The notes: generated by a model from the sequence alone, not told the origin. Shown: positions 10,725 to 21,549, counted from the first letter of the stretch. The stretch: 64,000 nucleotides of DNA from Paulinella micropora (GCA_019918135.1 WBZZ01001465.1:1-64000), one strand, 5' to 3'. A program made the numbers and translations.

Positions 10725-11440
10725 TAGCCAAAGCAGACAAGACGCCGAAGGTGCCTACCGGTTGTCGAATGCTTTGCCTCTATTGTTGGTGCTCTTTTTA
10801 CCTTTGTTTGCCTATAATATCAGTGCCGCCGCCCCTTATCGAAACACGGGTACAAAGAGCCGCAAATGACAGACCTCGCGAGCACGCTCCGGCTTCTCAA
10901 CGTGCCCCTACGACATCCGCCGTGGCTATCCGGTGACTTGCAAGCGACGAGGGCCTCTGCCATCTCCAATCTTGTGCGGAAAGGCAATTTCTTTCACTGG
11001 AAGAGAGAGTCAACTTCCGCAAATGAAAGGAGCGTAAGTTAACTCGGGAGAGGCTCGGGGGGCTTTGTCAAGCTTTTTAATAAAAAAATTCTTGTTTTTT
11101 TGTAGCGTATTCCTTTCTTCACTTTTCTGGCGCCCCCCCTCTCCCACGCGTAGTTTTCAGTGTCAAGTGTAAGACTTTGTCAAGCTTTAATTTAGCGTAT
11201 TTTTACAAATCTTGACGCGCGCCCATTCATCCGTCGCGGGGTCGTGCTGGAGCACGGTGTTGTTAAGGATCTTTTTCATTAATCTTTTTTGGTACATTCT
11301 AGCGCCTCAGGCCACGGTCTCGCCCCCCCCCCCTTTCCCCGTGTGACGGTTCCTGACTTTTGGCTTGTATGATCTGCTTCAAAATTGTTCAGTGCGCAGA
11401 ATTGTTTGTAATGTACGTAGCTGTTATTCATTGCTTTTTT

Positions 11441-11640
11441 TTAAATGGCTTTCTCACCATCGCTGCTTGTGTAGACACACACGCTGAGCATTTTCTCTAG
11501 CAGCAAACGAAAAGTTCTTGTTACTTCTTTGAATTCCTTGCCGCCTCCAAGTAGAAGGCACAGGTGCCTCCCAAGCAAAGACATTTTTAGCAAGCCCTGT
11601 AATTGCGTTGCCGTCATATCTAAGCCGAACCCTTTTCTCC
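11441..11640 (-). other. Possible small gene fragment
   Basis: A minus-strand frame of about 65 residues (from roughly 11,640 down to the stop at 11,441) has normal-looking composition, including LQGLLKMSLLGRHLCLLL and FRLLLEKMLSVCVY, unlike the translated homopolymers around it. The upstream part of the same frame is glycine/lysine translation of a C-run. I do not recognise it, and it may be the tail of a decayed gene. Confidence 0.2.
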
Positions 11641-12098
11641 CCCCCCCCCCCCCGTCTAGCTTTTTAATTAAAAGAAATTCTTGTTTTTTTGTACTTTCTC
11701 CCTCGTGCAAAACAGAAAAACTTAGCGCCAAATGAACGGGCCGCTCCGGTCAGCTAAACAAAATACAAGGTTTTCCGGCGTGCGACCGAGGCTGCTTGCG
11801 GGCAGCACAGCCCAACTGTGACGGTGGAGCAAGAGAAGAGAAATGAGGGGAGGAGGCACCCCTTTCTCCCTAGTGCCCCCCATCTCTTCCCCCTCTCCCT
11901 TGTCAAGACTTTTAAATGACATTTTTTTACTTTCCTGGCCTCCCTCTTCTCTTTTTCTTCCCCCTCCCTACCCAGGTTTTTCAGACGGGGAGGGGGGGCT
12001 AAGACGGGTCGTGCCTCCTCCCCTCCCCCTCCCCCAGCTCTCTCTCTATCAAATGCAAAACTCTTTTGGGGGATTTTTTTTAATTACATTTTTTTTTG

Positions 12099-12198
12099 TA
12101 GCTTCTGCGCCCTTCTCTTCTCCCCTTCCCCTGTTCTTTGAGCCCGGGGGGCTCAAAGAACAAGGGGAAGAGAGAGGGGAAGGGCGCAGAAGCTACAA
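12099..12198. repeat. Foldback element (tight hairpin)
   Basis: Near-perfect inverted repeat of about 100 bp. GTAGCTTCTGCGCCCTTCTC... meets ...GGGCGCAGAAGCTAC, with the centre TTCTTTGAGCCCGGGGGGCT followed by CAAAGAA. Arms are about 45 bp with almost no loop, so it could form a long cruciform or an RNA stem. Downstream is the shared ATAAATACATGAAACGCCTC tail. Confidence 0.75.
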
Positions 12199-12469
12199 AA
12201 AAAATAAATACATGAAACGCCTCCACTAAGCACCCCCCCTCCTCATTCCTGTCCAATCTCTCAGGCGGGGGGATGGCTAAACACAGAGCTGTACCTCTCC
12301 TTCCCTTCCCCATCCCTCTTAATCTCCTAGCTTTCAGTGCAAAGTGTACGACTTTGTCGAGCTTTAATTTAGTGTATTGTATACTTTCTTGGCGTGCCCC
12401 TGCTTTCCCTCTTCCCGCTCCCGCTCCCCGTTCTCAAATGGGGGGGGGGGGGCCAAGGCCAGATAATCT

Positions 12470-12835
12470 GAGATCCACAAGTGCGGAGCGGCGACGAGGC
12501 GGAGTGACAAGCTTTGTTCAGAGATTAACAATCTGCACCAGCTGCTGGGGGGGATGTTGCCCCCTTCCAGCTGGTAGTTTTGAACGAGAGCGAAGAATTG
12601 CTCAGCAGCATGTTTATGGATGAGTGTGTTCGACACCCACGGTGGGATCAGAACAGGAATGCTTTCGAGCGCGTGCTGCGTGCCTCGCAGGCGATAATTT
12701 GTTGGGACCCCTTTCTTGGCAGAAAGACCCAGGATGTTATAAAAACTCTTCTTTATTTTGAGGGGTGAGCCCCGCTGATTTTTTGGGGCGGATTGCTCTG
12801 GACGCTAATTCAGATTGTATTTTAATTAAAAAGAA
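12470..12835 (+). pseudogene. Gene remnant sharing its 3' end with the NHL gene
   Basis: A short frame (about 12,580-12,768) gives 62 residues of ordinary composition (for example RVLRASQAIICWDPFLG) that I do not recognise. Its downstream sequence (GTTATAAAAACTCTTCTTTA, then CCCGCTGATT, GGATTGCTCTGGACGCTAAT) closely parallels 14,513-14,600 behind the NHL gene. The remnant may therefore be a decayed relative or a copied 3' end. It ends in TTTTAATTAAAA at 12,821. Confidence 0.3.
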
Positions 12836-12949
12836 CGTTTTTCTTTGCACTGTCCCCTGTTTGTTTTAAACAGCCCAGAAAAGAAAGACCATTGAGGGCG
12901 CGTCTGTTGTTACACAGACACAGACACAGAAAAGCAAGCCTTGTACTTC

Positions 12950-14432
12950 ATGCCGAAAGAGAAAAAGAAGGCAGTGGACCCGACAGCACGCCAGGACGAT
13001 AAGGAATGCACCGCTCGGCAGCTGGACGAGGTTGCAGAAAGTACAGGAGCAAGCATTGATTTTCCGGACAAGGCTAGCACCAGGGGCGAACTGCTTTCCG
13101 CCCTGGACCTCAGCGTTTTGGCCACCATCCCCTGCACTAAGGAGCACACGTTTGTGTTGCAGGGCAAAACGGTGGTGGCAGCGCTCGAGGCCGACGGGTC
13201 GCTGCGTGCGCAGTACACGGTACTTTTGGATGACTTGAGCTCGCAAACGCAGCTCGTCCAGGACGCTCGAAGTCACGAACTTGAGAAGCGTCACCAGGAC
13301 CTGGCGCTTGCGCAAGAAGACTTACAGCGACTGCAGCTCAAGCTTCGGCAGGACCCTGTGGAGGACGAGGACGGGCCTGGGCAGGATTCGGGGGAGGAGT
13401 TGGTGAGGCTGAACCAGATCATTGGTAACCATACCAGGCAGATAGCACGCCTGGAACGGCCAGAGCTCGAGGTCCAGTACACGGAAACCGCTCAGACAGC
13501 CAGCTTCAAGCTCCCGCCCGGCCTGGTCGTGCGAGTACCTGCGCTGTTCTCACCCGGAGCGTTGCTGTGGTGCCCTCTGCAGGAGCCCACGCTAACTCTC
13601 CGTTCCCAGACCAAGGTAGCCAAGGCTGGAGACAGGCACGTGGAGGCGGCTACTGCCACCTACGCCCTGCCCCGAGGTGGCCGCGCCGGAGCACTCTGCG
13701 CCTCCACAGGCGGTGTGCTGTACGTCAACAGGGAAAGCGCCACAGAATATCTTCTGTACAGTTTTGATACAGGCAATTACAAGCAAGGCTTCGATACCTT
13801 TGGCTCGATGAAAGGGGTCACTGGTGTGGCCCATTGTAGAGGGCGATTGTACTTGACAGGCCCTACAGTGGGCGGCTTGTGTGCAATGCTAAACTCGACA
13901 ATACCCATACGAGTCTGTCCCGAAGGGAGACTGGGTGCGCCTTACGGGTTGTGTGCGAGTCTTGCGCCCGGGAGCACCGAATACTACCTCAGGCCAATGG
14001 GTCCAGGAATGGGGCCGAACGGGTGCTGCGCCCGGAGAGTTAAACAGTCCCGGCGGGCTAGCCTTTTGCCAGAGCAAGGGTTGGGTCTTGGTGGCTGACA
14101 CCCTAAACCACCGAGTGCAGGTCTTCTTTCCACACGGGACACCGGTGATGTTGTGGGGGCGGCAGGGCCAAACACCGGGCACGCTGAACCAACCGCAGGC
14201 AGTGGCGTGCTGCCAGGGCTTGGTCTTTGTGAGCGACTCGCCTGGCAAGCCCCGTATCCAAGCCTTCACGCCGGAGGGCCGCTTGGTTCAGGTCTGTCAG
14301 GACGCGGCCTCCGGGCTCCGGATCACTCCCGCACTGGCGGCGCACGGCGACCGGCTTTTTGTCAGCGGGTACGGGGATGGGCGCGTGCATGCGTTTCGCG
14401 TCGGCGTGGAAGGGCTTTGCCCCAAAGCTTAG
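12950..14432 (+). pseudogene. Coiled-coil plus NHL-repeat protein, broken
   Basis: Starts MPKEKKKAVD at 12,950. The first third is charged and helical, with a coiled-coil-like stretch (LVQDARSHELEKRHQDLALA and following, about residues 105-165). The last half is a series of NHL-type propeller repeats: GAPYGLCASL, GELNSPGGLAFCQSKGWVLV, GTLNQPQAVACCQGLVFVSD and HGDRLFVSGYGDGRVHAF. The layout (coil then NHL propeller) recalls TRIM-NHL proteins, but no RING or B-box is visible. NHL propellers bind RNA or protein. The gene looks broken about once. A dispersed palindromic unit starts 17 bases after its stop. Confidence 0.6.
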
Positions 14433-14858
14433 CACAGGAGTTACAACCGGGGGGCATGGTGCCCCCCGAACCCCCCCCCTGCTCTCCTTCCAGCCCGTGC
14501 CAGCGGGCTGGGTGTTATACAAACTCTTCTGTCTGCGTAAAAGTAAGACCCGCTGATTGCGGACTGCTCTGGACGTTAATTTCAAGGTATAGTTTAATAA
14601 ACACTCCCCCCCACCCAACTTTATCTGCACTGTTCCGGTCGGTGAGAGCGCGACATAGGCTAACATTACCGACCGGACCAGAAAACACAGGAACAGAAAG
14701 TCACAAGAAATACAGGTACAACAGCACACGGGCCACGTTTAGTGACCTTTGGTCTCCTTGTGAGAGGGAAAAAAGGTTTTATTTATTTTTCTCGTCGGTA
14801 CAGTGAAGCTACCCAAACGCGTGCGTTGTTCGTTGTCGTGTTAGAAATTTTGTTCTGT
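14433..14858. other. Convergent intergenic spacer
   Basis: Between the NHL gene (+) and the Kelch gene (-). It holds the palindromic unit at 14,449-14,511, the sequence shared with 12,738-12,835, a TTTAATAAAC motif at about 14,591 that could serve as a polyadenylation signal for the NHL gene, and TTTTATTTATTTTTCTC near 14,775. No gene seen. Confidence 0.5.
14449..14511 (+). repeat. Dispersed palindromic unit, copy 2
   Basis: GGGGGGCATGGTGCCCCCC, a C-rich linker with TGCTCTCCTT, then CCAGCCCGTGCCAGCGGGCT followed by GG. It sits 17 bp past the stop of the NHL gene, so it would be in its 3' untranslated region. Confidence 0.75.
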
Positions 14859-15922
14859 CTAGCGTCCAGGGGGACGAGGGTGGTCTGCGTGCGCCGGTAA
14901 TTCCTGAAACGCAGGGGAAAGGGCTGTACGTGCGCGCTTGGCGGCTGGTGCCAAGGGCGCGGGGGTAGACAAAAGTACACAGCCGGCGTTGAGTCTCGCG
15001 CAATTTAGGGACGCTTGTGGTTCCCAGCGGTCCTTTGCTGCCTTGTAGCTTTCCACCGAGGCGAGCGCAGAGTCGCCCCAATCGCCGCTGCCGCCCGCCA
15101 CGTACAGCTGCTGTCGGTAGACAAAGGCAGAAGCGCCGGTGCGTGCCTCCCCCAAGCTCGCCACCGACCTCCACTTGCGGGTCCGGGGGTCGAAGCGTTC
15201 GACTACACCTAGCACCTCCTCGTGAGTTGGGGTAAACAGAGTCCCGTCTATGGCATAGAGACAGTTGTGCAGAACCGCCGTCGTCAGGTCGTGGCGGGCT
15301 CGATTGAGGCTGGGGGCGAAGAACCACTTGTTCTGCTTTGGGCAATACGTCTCTACCGTCGTGCAGCTGCTGTCGTCTGTACGTCCACCCACGAGATACA
15401 GTTCACCGCCGAGTGCAGCTAAGCGGGCTTCCCGTCGAACTCGGTTAGGGGGGCTCAGCGTTCGCCACTCGTTCTTAGCCTCGTCGTAGACATACAGCGA
15501 GGCGGACTATCCGTGACCACATAGAGCAAACCGTCAAGGGCCACGCCGGTGAGATCCCCGTACGTCCAGGGCAGGGTCGTTCTGATTTCCCAGCTGCGGC
15601 AATACGAGTCGTAGCACTCGACAAGGCGCGACGGGACATAATCAAACGGGCCTGGTTGCTTAGTGGGAAGGTGGCCCTCGATGCCACCAACGCAAAACAG
15701 CTTGCCTCCCACGGTCACCAAGAGCTGGTCAGCTCTGCCGGTAGGCAGAGCGAGCTGCGACAGGCCCCACTTGTGCCCGTCAAACACTTCGGCCGAGTTG
15801 TTGCCTGGTCCCAAACCACCCAGCACCATCACGCCTCCGGTTTGTCCGCCGGGCTCGAGGGTGGACGAGGCATCATCGCCGTCGGTAGCAGCAGCTGTCC
15901 GTTGGGGCTTGGAACGTGACAT
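14859..15922 (-). pseudogene. Kelch-repeat protein, broken
   Basis: Starts MSRSKPQRTA at 15,922. After an acidic/serine leader come Kelch blades with the usual GG doublet followed by a spaced Tyr and Trp: VMVLGGLG, LFCVGGIEG, LVGGRTDD, LYAIDGTL and LYVAGGSGDWG, with phrases such as VERFDPRTRKWRSVASL and VESYKAAKDRWEPQASL. About six blades are expected. No BTB or BACK domain precedes them. Kelch propellers bind proteins and in poxviruses often act as Cullin-3 adaptors; here the partner is unknown. The gene looks broken about once. A second Kelch gene lies at 36,546-38,278. Confidence 0.75.
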
Positions 15923-16282
15923 TGCTAACAGCAGAGGAGAAAGAGACAGAGGGGGGGGGGAGAGTTTATATGGATTGCAGAGAGGCAGATAAGAAAAAAT
16001 AAACAAGAGTTGAGGCCCCCCACTTCCCGAAGATGAAAATATGCAAATTGTGGCATGGGCACAGTGTCTGAGCTTTTGTTCTCCTGCTGAAACAGAAAAA
16101 AAAGCACCCCCCCCCCTTTCGGTCGCACGCGCAGTGTTCTGTGGAAGGGGGGGGGGGCGCCCCCCCCCCTTTGTTTTCTTCTTTTTTGCGCACTAGTTTT
16201 AGTGAGTGATCGTGGCTAGAACTAGAAACTCCTAGCGAAAAAAGAAAGAGATAGTTGTGTTTTGTGTGGCAAAGTGCTCTAA
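15923..16282. other. Divergent intergenic spacer
   Basis: Between the Kelch gene (-) and the split gene (+). It contains the TATA-like box above, two G/C palindromes (GGGGGGGGGGCGCCCCCCCC near 16,150), and an A-rich stretch before the ATG at 16,283. No gene seen. Confidence 0.45.
15966..15973 (-). promoter_or_regulatory. TATA-like box of the Kelch gene
   Basis: On the minus strand the sequence reads CCATATAAACTC, about 45 bp upstream of the ATG at 15,922. It fits the TATA-then-short-leader layout of several genes in this window. Confidence 0.4.
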
Positions 16283-16432
16283 ATGAGAAGAGGTGGACGG
16301 CACAACCGCAAGAAGAAAAAGAAGACGAGTAAGAGCCCGGCGGCGTTTGGGCCTAGGCAGGCTTATGAGCCGGTGGACTTGGGTGGGTTAGCTCGGCTGG
16401 CTGTGCTGACAGAGGCACAGAACAACCGCTAT
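16283..16432 (+). pseudogene. 5' part of an unknown gene split by the transposon
   Basis: Fifty codons from the ATG at 16,283. The start is very basic (RRGGRHNRKKKKKTSK, a probable nuclear-localisation or nucleic-acid-binding tail), then PVDLGGLARLAVLTEAQ. The transposon enters at 16,433, directly after CTAT. The 3' part of the same gene lies at 25,677-26,960 on the other side. The product is not recognised. Confidence 0.6.
16429..16432 (+). repeat. Target-site duplication, left (CTAT)
   Basis: CTAT abuts the left terminal inverted repeat and is repeated directly at 25,673-25,676 after the right one. A 4-bp duplication is the footprint of a cut-and-paste transposase. Confidence 0.75.
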
Positions 16433-17425
16433 AACATCCACGACGCCTAAAAGTACTAGTCCCTTTTGCCTCAAGTGCATGAGGCAAATTGATAAAAGAG
16501 TGAGGCAAATTCCAGCAAGTTTTATGCTTGTTTTCTGTATTTTATTGATAATTAAACATTACTAGATAATAAAAAATGAAATTTAAATGAAATTTCAAGT
16601 TGGTAGGTAGTGAAAAGAAGCAAATATGGATGCAAAAAAAAGTGACATAGTGGCAAAATATTTGCCTCAAGTCTGCCTCGATTTTGCATCATTTTTGCAT
16701 AAAAACTTATGTAATTTTCAACAAATAACTTTGTTTTAATAAAATAATGAATTTATATATGATTTTGTTGCATTTTTCACAAGAAAATATTGGTGGCAGG
16801 TGGCACCTGGTGACTCACATTTTCATGACTGGTGACAGTATTATTACACTAAGTCAAAATGGAAAAACATTAGTTCCAGCAAGTTTTATGTTTTTTTTTT
16901 TATTGATAATTAAACGTTACTAAATAATAAAAATTGAATTTACTATGAAATTTTCAACTTGATCGGTAGTGAAAAGAAGCAAATATAGATGCAAAAAAAA
17001 AAGTGACAGTGGCAAAATATTTGCCTCAAGTCTGCCTCATTTTTGCATAAAAATTTATGTAATTTTCAACGAATAACTTTGTTTTAATAAAATAATGAAT
17101 TTATGTATGATTTTGTTGCAATTGGCACAAGAAAATATTGGTGGCAGGTGGCACCAGGTGACTCACATTTTCGTGACGTCACAAAGTTATTACACTAAGT
17201 TAAAATGGAAAAACATTAAGCAAGCACGTCACAACACTTAATATATTGTTTTTCTTTCATAATTAATCATGGAGAATCTAAATATATATAGTTTATTATT
17301 AATAATAATAATATTAAGATCATTAACTTCAGTTGAAAATTGCTACATTATTTTTTCAAAATTTCCCTAAGTCATATATTAATACAACCAATACCGACTG
17401 TTTTCCAGCGCAGATTTAATTACAA
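16433..17425 (+). repeat. Left terminal inverted repeat
   Basis: About 990 bp, very AT-rich. It begins AACATCCACGACGCCTAAAA then GTACTAGTCCC. It contains two tandem, slightly diverged copies of a block of about 360 bp starting CCAGCAAGTTTTATG (about 16,514-16,873 and 16,877-17,220), each with TTTGCCTCAAGTCTGCCTC. Several GAGGCAAA/TTTGCCTC motifs lie within the first 90 bp. The inner border is near CCAGCGCAGATTTAATTACA. Confidence 0.85.
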
Positions 17426-17647
17426 TTGATTTCAGTGATTATCAAAAGCGTATTTAAATTACACACATATATATATATAATTAGCAACAAGTCTTTAATA
17501 AATTTGACTTCATTTTACGCAAACACTGTTGAATAAAAAACTTCAAGTTGCCACTCACAAAGTCGAGTAAACTGGAGAGCTCAAAAGGTAAAATAAAATG
17601 GAGGAATTCAATAAGGAGATGTGAAGCGTAAAAGAAAAAACAAAATA
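17426..17647. other. Transposon sequence between left TIR and first gene
   Basis: AT-rich, with (AT)n at 17,467-17,482 and an AATAAA at about 17,500 plus AATAAAA near 17,590-17,600. On the minus strand this is the region just past the stop of the coiled-coil gene and would hold its 3' untranslated region. Confidence 0.4.
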
Positions 17648-20410
17648 CTAATAAAACATTCGTTTCAGTATGGTATCCCTAGCAAACTTATGTTGCTGGG
17701 CGAGCATTTGCTGCTCGACAAGAAGGTGGTAATCCCACAGCTCTGCTTCACGGCGTGCATGAGTTGGTAATATGCGTGGCTGTGATTTTGAATAGTGGGT
17801 GACTGCATTTTGGCTGCTAACATTTTCATCTACTTCCTCAAGCAATTGCGCACCTGTACGTAAAACACTTGCAACGACTGGCTTGGATGCTTGTTGAGCA
17901 TGTGCAAGCTGCTGCTTAAGGATTGCTATTTCCTCTTGTAACTTATTTGCTTGAGCTTGCAGCTTTTTTTTTTCAGACTCTGTTTCAGCCTGACTCGCAT
18001 ATGAATCAACGGGGGAGATGTTTGTGGCGGATGCGGAAGAGACATTTGCGGCTGGTCCAGCGGAATGATGACAATTCGGGTTGCTAGTCACTAGCTGACG
18101 CTGTTTCAACAAGGCCTCAAAAACGCCCGTGATCGATTGAAGTGTCAGCGGTGGCTCCTTATGGTCAGGCGTGGGTCCATGATCATCATTGGGCTTGGAT
18201 CTATCATCGGACTCGGGGTCATCCTCAGGCTTGTGTTCCTCACTACCATCATCCTCAACAGGCAACTGAGGTAACTGAGGTACTTTAGACTTTTTCTGTT
18301 TCCCTTGCTTGCTCTTGCGTGACCCCTTAGTACTAGCAGCCGCTGCCTTACTGGTACTGGTCTTACTGGCCGGCTTCTTGCTAGCCTGCAACAAATCAAA
18401 ATAAATTGGAAGGACTATCAGAGATATCGAGGGCAGAATTTCTTGGAACCTGGTTGGGCGGAGTAGGTTCAGGCTTCACCTTTACCACACGTTTAGGTCT
18501 GCCATTCGGCCACTCACCTGCTACCTGAGGCTGGTCATCAATGAAAACAAAATCATATATACGTGGCAGAGTGTCAAGCGGCCGCTGCGGTACCACACCG
18601 GTAGTAGGATCTGGTTCGGGTGAACTCATTAATGCCAAAGCTGGGGTGATTTCTTGGTCCCATACCTCCGGGTCGCAATCACCGACAGCCTTCGATCGGT
18701 CGGCGTCGATTGCTTTCTGACCAATAAACTGAAACTGGCGCAAAGTAGTGTTGGTACCCGGAACCTTTACCTTTCGAGAAATAAAAAGCGTCTTCTTTAC
18801 ATCAGTGATGTCTTTCTGTTTCCAATTCAGAAATTGCTTTGACAGCTTCACCACCGCCCTGTGCACATAACAATGAGATTGATTGCAGAAAATACAATGC
18901 AACTGACCCGCACGAGATAACTTCTTCACCCTCTCTGGTGATGAGCAGTTTGCGGGGCCGGGTGTTCAAATTCTTCATATTCTTACTCTTCAGCTCTGCG
19001 AGAACTGCAATCTTCTGACGAGTAGGGTTGTCGCCAGGGGTTGCATATTCCAACAGAGTTCTGACAGCAAACAACAGGAGAGATGAAAAAAAAAGTGCAT
19101 TCATATGGGGGGAGGGGGGGTGGTACGCTATGCAGAAGTCCCCTTTGTCAAAAGAATGGTTGTTGGTTGATCGGCAAAAGAAAGCATCGGGTGCAATGCC
19201 TTTGGGGGGCACGGTGTCAACACCATCGACATCGATTAACGGGGGAGAGGCAGACTTCAAAGGATCTCCCTCCGGCAAACTTGACTCTGGCTTCGGCGGC
19301 AAACTGGACTCTGGCTTCTGCGAAGCGGACTCTGCTTCAGCCACCTTGCTTTTCGACTCTGCTTCATCCTCCGTGCTTTTCGCTTTCGAATCTGACGATT
19401 CTGGAGTAATGGTCTTATTCTCTGTGTCTTTCACTTCATCCGAACCAGACTGAGTACCGGCCGGCTTGTCTTGTTTTATTTCTTTCAGTGCTTCATTTCT
19501 CAGTCTTTCTTGTTCTTCTTTTGCAGCTATGTCTGCTAGTCTTTTTTGTTCTGCTTTTTCCTCTGCATCTTTCTGTTTCCTTTGCCTTTCATCTGCTTCT
19601 AGCCTGTCTTTTTCTTCTTTTTCTTTCCGTGCTTGTTCTTTTCTAGCCTTGTCTTGTGCTTCCGCCTTCCTTTGTATCTCATCTAACTGCTTCCTCCTCT
19701 TTTCCTCGTCTTCCTTCGACAATTTTTCTCGTGTTGGTTTCTTTTTCTTCTCTGTCTTGGTTTTTATCTCTTTCTCTTTCTCTTTGTCTCCTTCCTCTTT
19801 GTTGTCAGTCTTTTTCTTCTTCTTATTTGGCTCTTTCTCTTTGTCTCCTCCCTCTTTGTTGTCAGTCTTTTTCTCTTTCTCTTTCTCCTTCTCTTTCACT
19901 TTCTCTTTCTCTTTGTCTCCTCCCTCTTTGTTGTCAGTCTTTTTCTTCTTCTTCTTCGGCTGATCTGCTACTTGTTCATCGTGGAATCGTTTCACTGTTT
20001 TCTTCATTCTTTCTTCTTTCTTCTCTCCTCCCTCTTCTTTCCATTCTACCTTTGCCTTGGGTTTTCGTTCCGCACCCTCAAGGGTCGTCCAACGGCAGAT
20101 CCACCCGGCGGGGACGTCGTTGAAGTTGGCAGGAAACTCCCACAGAGGCCTCCTTGCCTTGAGAAAGGACTCTTCGTCCACGGTCCCCGAGTACTTGAAC
20201 TTCTCCTTGCCTTGTCCAGCCTTGCCCAGGTGAAGCCAGTTGTCGTGGCTGTCGACTTCGATGAAAACGTCTCCAGTCATCCTTGACTTCTTGTAACCAA
20301 TAAGCGTGACAACCTAAACAAAAAAGGCCAAGGGGGAAAAAAAGGGAATGACTTGGTGCAGTGACGCAGAGGTTGAGTTGGCAAGCATAAAGTGGACTTA
20401 CTTTGGACAT
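17648..20410 (-). CDS. Transposon-encoded K/E-rich coiled-coil protein, five exons
   Basis: Spliced gene reading 829 residues. Exons (minus strand): 20,410-20,402, 20,313-19,127, 19,060-18,914, 18,858-18,450 and 18,385-17,648. Introns are 55-88 nt, all GT-AG, and the frame is kept throughout. Residues 1-95 look globular (DVFIEVDSHDNWLHLG, then WICRWTTLEG). Residues 100-330 are a highly charged KKKKKTDNKEGGDKEKE-type low-complexity and helical region. Exons 3-4 form a second globular part. Exon 5 is basic, then proline/acidic, then a coiled coil (KLQEEIAILKQQLAHAQ). I do not recognise the family. As the second gene of a transposon it may be a DNA-binding accessory or nuclear protein. The stated start needs the 9-bp first exon; an ATG at 20,280 is the alternative. 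Confidence 0.65.
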
Positions 20411-21165
20411 ACTGTCTTCCTTGCTTTGCTTTGAACACTCGACTTTTGGGGCTGGTTGTGTGGGGTGTTCGAAAAAGGTTCAACTGGTCACAGTCAGTCC
20501 GGCCAGAAAAATGGTAGTCCGAACGGCAGATGACTGAGTTGAAGTTTTTTGCGACCGGTGGTCGCTATAGACCTTTTAGAGATTGGGGTCATGGGGAGAA
20601 AATATGAGGACTTTGTTGTGCTCGGCACTTTTTCATGCTGTTTTATGCATTTTTCTTGGAAAACATTTATGGCAAACCTCCTCATTTGCGTTCCTCCTTC
20701 ATCTCCCTTTTTTTCCCGGTTCCAAACCGTGTCCTTGGGTGTGTGTCAGGAATCAGCGAGGCAAATCATTTTTGCCTCGCACTTTCCAAGTCGGGGGCCT
20801 CCTGTTGCTGTTTCGGCTCAGACACAGCATTACAGGTAACCAATCTTACTCATTTTGTTCTGTCTTATGCGTGGCCTATTTCTTTTTCACTGCATTTTTG
20901 TGCATGCATTCACTTCTGGAACTTGCTAGGCAAAACCCATTTTGCCTCGCATTTTCCTTAGGCTGCACCTAGTTGGCCATGTGCTGCAAATCCTTGCATT
21001 AGCAGGTACTCATTTCTATTCTTTTCAGCCTTTCTTGCACATGTGCTTTTTTTTTTTTGCTTCTGTGCAGTGCTTCCTTGCAGGATAGCAACTAGCGAGG
21101 CAAATTCCCCCCCCCCCCCCTCTCTCTCTCTCTTTCTCTCTCCCTCTCTCTTTCTCTCTCTCTTT

Positions 21166-21216
<51 letters not shown>

Positions 21217-21549
21217 TCTCTCTCTCTCTCCCTATCTCTCTCCCTCTCCCTCTCCCTCCCTCCCTCCCTCTCTCTCTCTCTCTCTCTTTCTCCCTTGCAC
21301 TTTTGCTTTTGCGTTGCTGCACTGCGCGGTTGATGACGGACCTGACGATTCGATCGTCCTTGCGGGGAGAGGGAAGGGTCACTTGCATCCCCTCGCGCGA
21401 CGTAATACCCATGCCAGCCCCGAGGCCTTAGTCTGATAGCCAGGAATGCTTTGCACTTTACTTTTCTGCATTGCCTCCTAATATATTACCCTCCTATACC
21501 CCTCCTGTATCCCTGCAATCTCTATGTAGCTCTCTATCTTTCCCTTAGG
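20411..21549. promoter_or_regulatory. Divergent promoter region of the transposon
   Basis: About 1.1 kb between the two gene starts. It contains GCGAGGCAAATCATTTTTGC followed by CTCGC (about 20,756), TAGGCAAAACCCATTTTGCC followed by TCGC (about 20,927) and GCGAGGCAAATTCC (about 21,096). These are spaced about 170 bp apart and match motifs of the terminal inverted repeats. A (CT)n/(CCT)n microsatellite fills 21,118-21,290. Hydrophobic open frames here are chance readings of T-rich DNA. Confidence 0.5.
21118..21290. repeat. CT-rich microsatellite
   Basis: Roughly 170 bp of (CT)n with interspersed TTT and CCC. Length polymorphism would be expected. It separates the promoter repeats from the transposase leader. 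Confidence 0.85.

Larger units (their letters stand above)
9711..12469. repeat. Repeat region between 9.7 and 12.5 kb
   Basis: Almost no convincing coding sequence. It holds the foldback elements at 9869-10,068 and 12,099-12,198, a copy of the dispersed palindromic unit (10,676-10,724), TTTGTC...TTTAAT blocks (near 10,228, 11,062, 11,172 and 12,350), the sentence-like repeat ATAAATACATGAAACGCCTC followed by CACTAAGCA (10,075-10,106 and 12,200-12,231), and long C, G and CT runs. 10,540-10,960 and 11,300-11,640 are less repetitive and could hide decayed genes. Confidence 0.6.

Noticed and set aside
10502-10936. 145-residue plus-strand frame
   Set aside because: Runs through homopolymers and a palindromic unit; no recognisable segment and no start signals. 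It may contain a decayed gene but is not supported as a CDS.
1-12400. LTR retrotransposons or LINEs as the source of the left repeats
   Set aside because: No reverse transcriptase, integrase or gag-like motif, no LTR pair with TG...CA ends and primer-binding site, and no poly-A-tailed truncated copies were seen.
19466-19963. Plus-strand phenylalanine/serine-rich frame
   Set aside because: Exact antisense shadow of the lysine/glutamate-rich exon of the transposon's minus-strand gene.
19083-20286. CW-type zinc finger at the start of the transposon's minus-strand protein
   Set aside because: One W-x-C-x-W stretch is suggestive, but the four-cysteine pattern is not there.
21043-21412. Leucine/serine or arginine/glutamate repeat proteins
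   Set aside because: Translations of the CT microsatellite.
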